From Andreprevotia lacus DSM 23236 (GTDB lineage Bacteria; Pseudomonadota; Gammaproteobacteria; Burkholderiales; Chitinibacteraceae): a stretch of DNA of 34,943 nucleotides. Every line of letters begins with the position of its first letter. Positions within the stretch are counted from its first letter, which is position 1. Below the pieces are notes generated by a model, which was not told where the DNA came from, made no database searches, and saw only the letters and a program-made list of their open reading frames with translations. This document shows positions 34,701 through 34,943 of the stretch, one piece after another. The stretch is from NCBI RefSeq assembly GCF_900176275.1, contig NZ_FWXD01000037.1, positions 1-34,943 on the forward strand, read 5' to 3'. A program made the position numbers and the translations under genes.

Positions 34701-34943
34701 CACCGGTACCTACGAAGCGGGCATCGAAGACTACAAGGTGCTGAAGAACGCAGCGGGTACGGTGTACACCAACGCGATCACCAAGCAATCGTGGAAGTTC
34801 GATGGCAGCACGTTCTGGTCGTATGACACGCCGGCGGACATTGCCACCAAGGTGAGCTATGTGAAGTCGAGTGGTCTGGGTGGCGTGTTCAGCTGGGAGC
34901 TGGATGGTGATGACACCGCTGGTACCCTGATGAGCGCAATGAG
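31774..34943 (+). CDS. Multidomain chitinase: GH18 - CBM5/12 - CBM5/12 - GH18 (3' end beyond window)
   Basis: Secreted chitinase, open at the right edge after 1056 residues but apparently near its end. Order: signal peptide (1-25, ending AAQA); first GH18 domain (about 28-330) resembling the PF-ChiA-like group, with SFGGANG, the catalytic stretch LDFDVEGG (E141), NIMAMDYG and ITPMIGIND. Next come a Pro/Thr linker, a CBM5/12 chitin-binding module (about 401-450, AWDANQTYLGG to YKAQWWTKGDSP), a linker, a second CBM5/12 (about 497-548) and a long linker (about 549-639). The second GH18 domain (from 640) is of the ChiA/ChiC type, with SVGGWSW, DGIDIDWEF (E812), MSYDFHGGW and FYGRGW. Both catalytic glutamates are present. 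ATG 31774 is chosen for the signal peptide; ATG 31756 is in frame. The two domains may cut chitin in complementary ways (inference). Confidence 0.93.
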   Translation, partial: MRSQFFPFALKSLAASLLLTGAAQATQVAPYFYTWGFGNSVYPVTSLTDAKAKGIDGATLAFIINGSNGCQATTDGSSNAITGVMKSDIASFQASGGKLILSFGGANGTYLEAACTADQMVSQIDALIQSSGIKTLDFDVEGGAVGNTAANTVRSTALARLQARYPELKISFTLAVVPPVTYSWGTDPGGLSAASVAVVQSAVSAGVKVARVNIMAMDYGSYATNGRSDLGQLAIDAATRTREQMRPLFPGYSEAQLWDLIGITPMIGINDISAEVFTVAHAQTVANFAKANGVGLLSYWAMQRDQIGKGDLALYSGVNTSNFQFWNAFKSANGGSPAATPVPTAAPLPTATPAPVATPKPSASPVPTVVPTPAPTLLPTSTPVPTVKPTPAPTSVPSGTPAWDANQTYLGGEMVSFNGQVYKAQWWTKGDSPATNAGAVGTGKVWLPLGVVATPAPTVAPTVTPTSKPTLAPTATPVPTATPTATPKPTATPAAGCAAWDASATYVGGECVSLNGQSYKAQWWTRGDSPATSSGEAGSGKVWLVLGAGVVATPVPTAVATATPKPTLAPTSAPTATPVPTATPTATPTGTPTATPKPTATPAPTATPAPTNVPTATPKPTATPVPGTPTATPVPSAGGKEVGSYFAQWGIYGRNYQVKAIQTSGSAAKMTFLNYAFGNVYQKNGGYECDIQYRTESGNGDGGDPFADYSKSFDAASSVDGVADKWDDALRGNFGQIKRLKALNPNLKVYISVGGWSWSKWFSAASATDALRKQLVSSCINTYIKGNLPVYDGAGGTGAAAGVFDGIDIDWEFPGVQGFGYNTVSAADKQNYTLLLKEFRTQLDAVTATTGKKYGLTVAISAGKDKIDMTEPAAYSQYLDHINIMSYDFHGGWEATGPTDFHSNLYADPASPNYNDPKTGQPGLGATYNIDSAVKNLIAAGAPAGKLIVGVPFYGRGWTGVTNANNGLYQPAAKAATGTYEAGIEDYKVLKNAAGTVYTNAITKQSWKFDGSTFWSYDTPADIATKVSYVKSSGLGGVFSWELDGDDTAGTLMSAM
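32782..32970 (+). repeat. Pro/Thr-rich linker 1 of the chitinase
   Basis: Codons repeat Pro-Thr-x-Pro patterns (PTAAPLPTATPAP and similar), joining the first GH18 domain to the first chitin-binding module. Likely a flexible, extended spacer. Confidence 0.85.
33124..33261 (+). repeat. Pro/Thr-rich linker 2 of the chitinase
   Basis: Low-complexity segment dominated by ATPxPT repeats (for example PTATPVPTATPTATPKPTAT) between the two CBM5/12 modules. Its DNA repeats closely resemble those of linker 3. Confidence 0.85.
33421..33690 (+). repeat. Pro/Thr-rich linker 3 of the chitinase
   Basis: The longest of the three linkers, about 90 residues of PTATP-type repeats before the second GH18 domain. 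The near-repetitive DNA makes copy-number change by recombination or slippage likely. Confidence 0.85.

Noticed and set aside
31807-34788. 993-codon open frame on the minus strand across the chitinase
   Set aside because: It is the antisense of a GC-rich gene with strong codon bias and Pro/Thr repeats; the translation is Gly/Arg/Val-rich with no family features, while the plus strand encodes clear GH18 and CBM domains with a signal peptide.

Overview
The window looks like chromosomal DNA of a GC-rich (roughly 60% G+C by eye) betaproteobacterium, most likely a chitin-degrading member of the Neisseriales (Chromobacteriaceae/Chitinibacteraceae type). The reasons are the gene orders amgK-murU // lptD-surA-pdxA-rsmA, pepA // lptF-lptG and dapF-DUF484-xerC, a class I PHA synthase, and a very large modular chitinase. 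The exact genus cannot be fixed from sequence alone. Most of the window is conserved housekeeping DNA; the accessory parts are both ends and the 5.6-6.4 kb gap.

Layout. 1-333: right end of an IS4-family insertion sequence (transposase C-terminus plus terminal repeat). 370-3408 (-): gltI-gltJ-gltK-gltL glutamate/aspartate ABC importer operon. 3601-5586 (-): Tat-exported PhoX-family (DUF839) lipoprotein with a strong terminator and a possible Pho box. 5691-6443: gene-poor gap with a broken GNAT acetyltransferase. 6444-7214 (-): orphan amino-acid ABC ATPase. 7303-12573 (-): lptD-surA-pdxA-rsmA. 12635-16105 (+): amgK-murU (peptidoglycan sugar recycling), then phaC. 16358-18358 (+): tkt with a structured leader and a bidirectional terminator. 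18459-22024 (-): pepA-holC-acidic repeat protein. 22204-28642 (+): lptF-lptG-galE, then dapF-DUF484-xerC-amidase. 28683-31524 (-): bioA and a PilZ-domain protein. 31774 to the right edge (+): a chitinase of at least 1056 residues with two GH18 domains flanking two CBM5/12 modules on Pro/Thr linkers; it is open at the window edge.

The common theme is the cell envelope. LptD, LptF and LptG belong to the LPS export machine, SurA folds outer-membrane proteins including LptD, AmgK/MurU recycle peptidoglycan sugars to UDP-MurNAc, DapF supplies meso-diaminopimelate, the Amidase_3-like protein acts on peptidoglycan, and GalE feeds surface glycans. The less characterised items are the acidic low-complexity protein next to holC (12 perfect 9-bp repeats, recurring short motifs, C-terminal amphipathic helices), the PilZ protein coupled to bioA (both c-di-GMP motifs plus an unassigned 300-residue N-terminal region), and the dual-catalytic chitinase. 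I found no CRISPR array, tRNA, rRNA, phage or defence system here.
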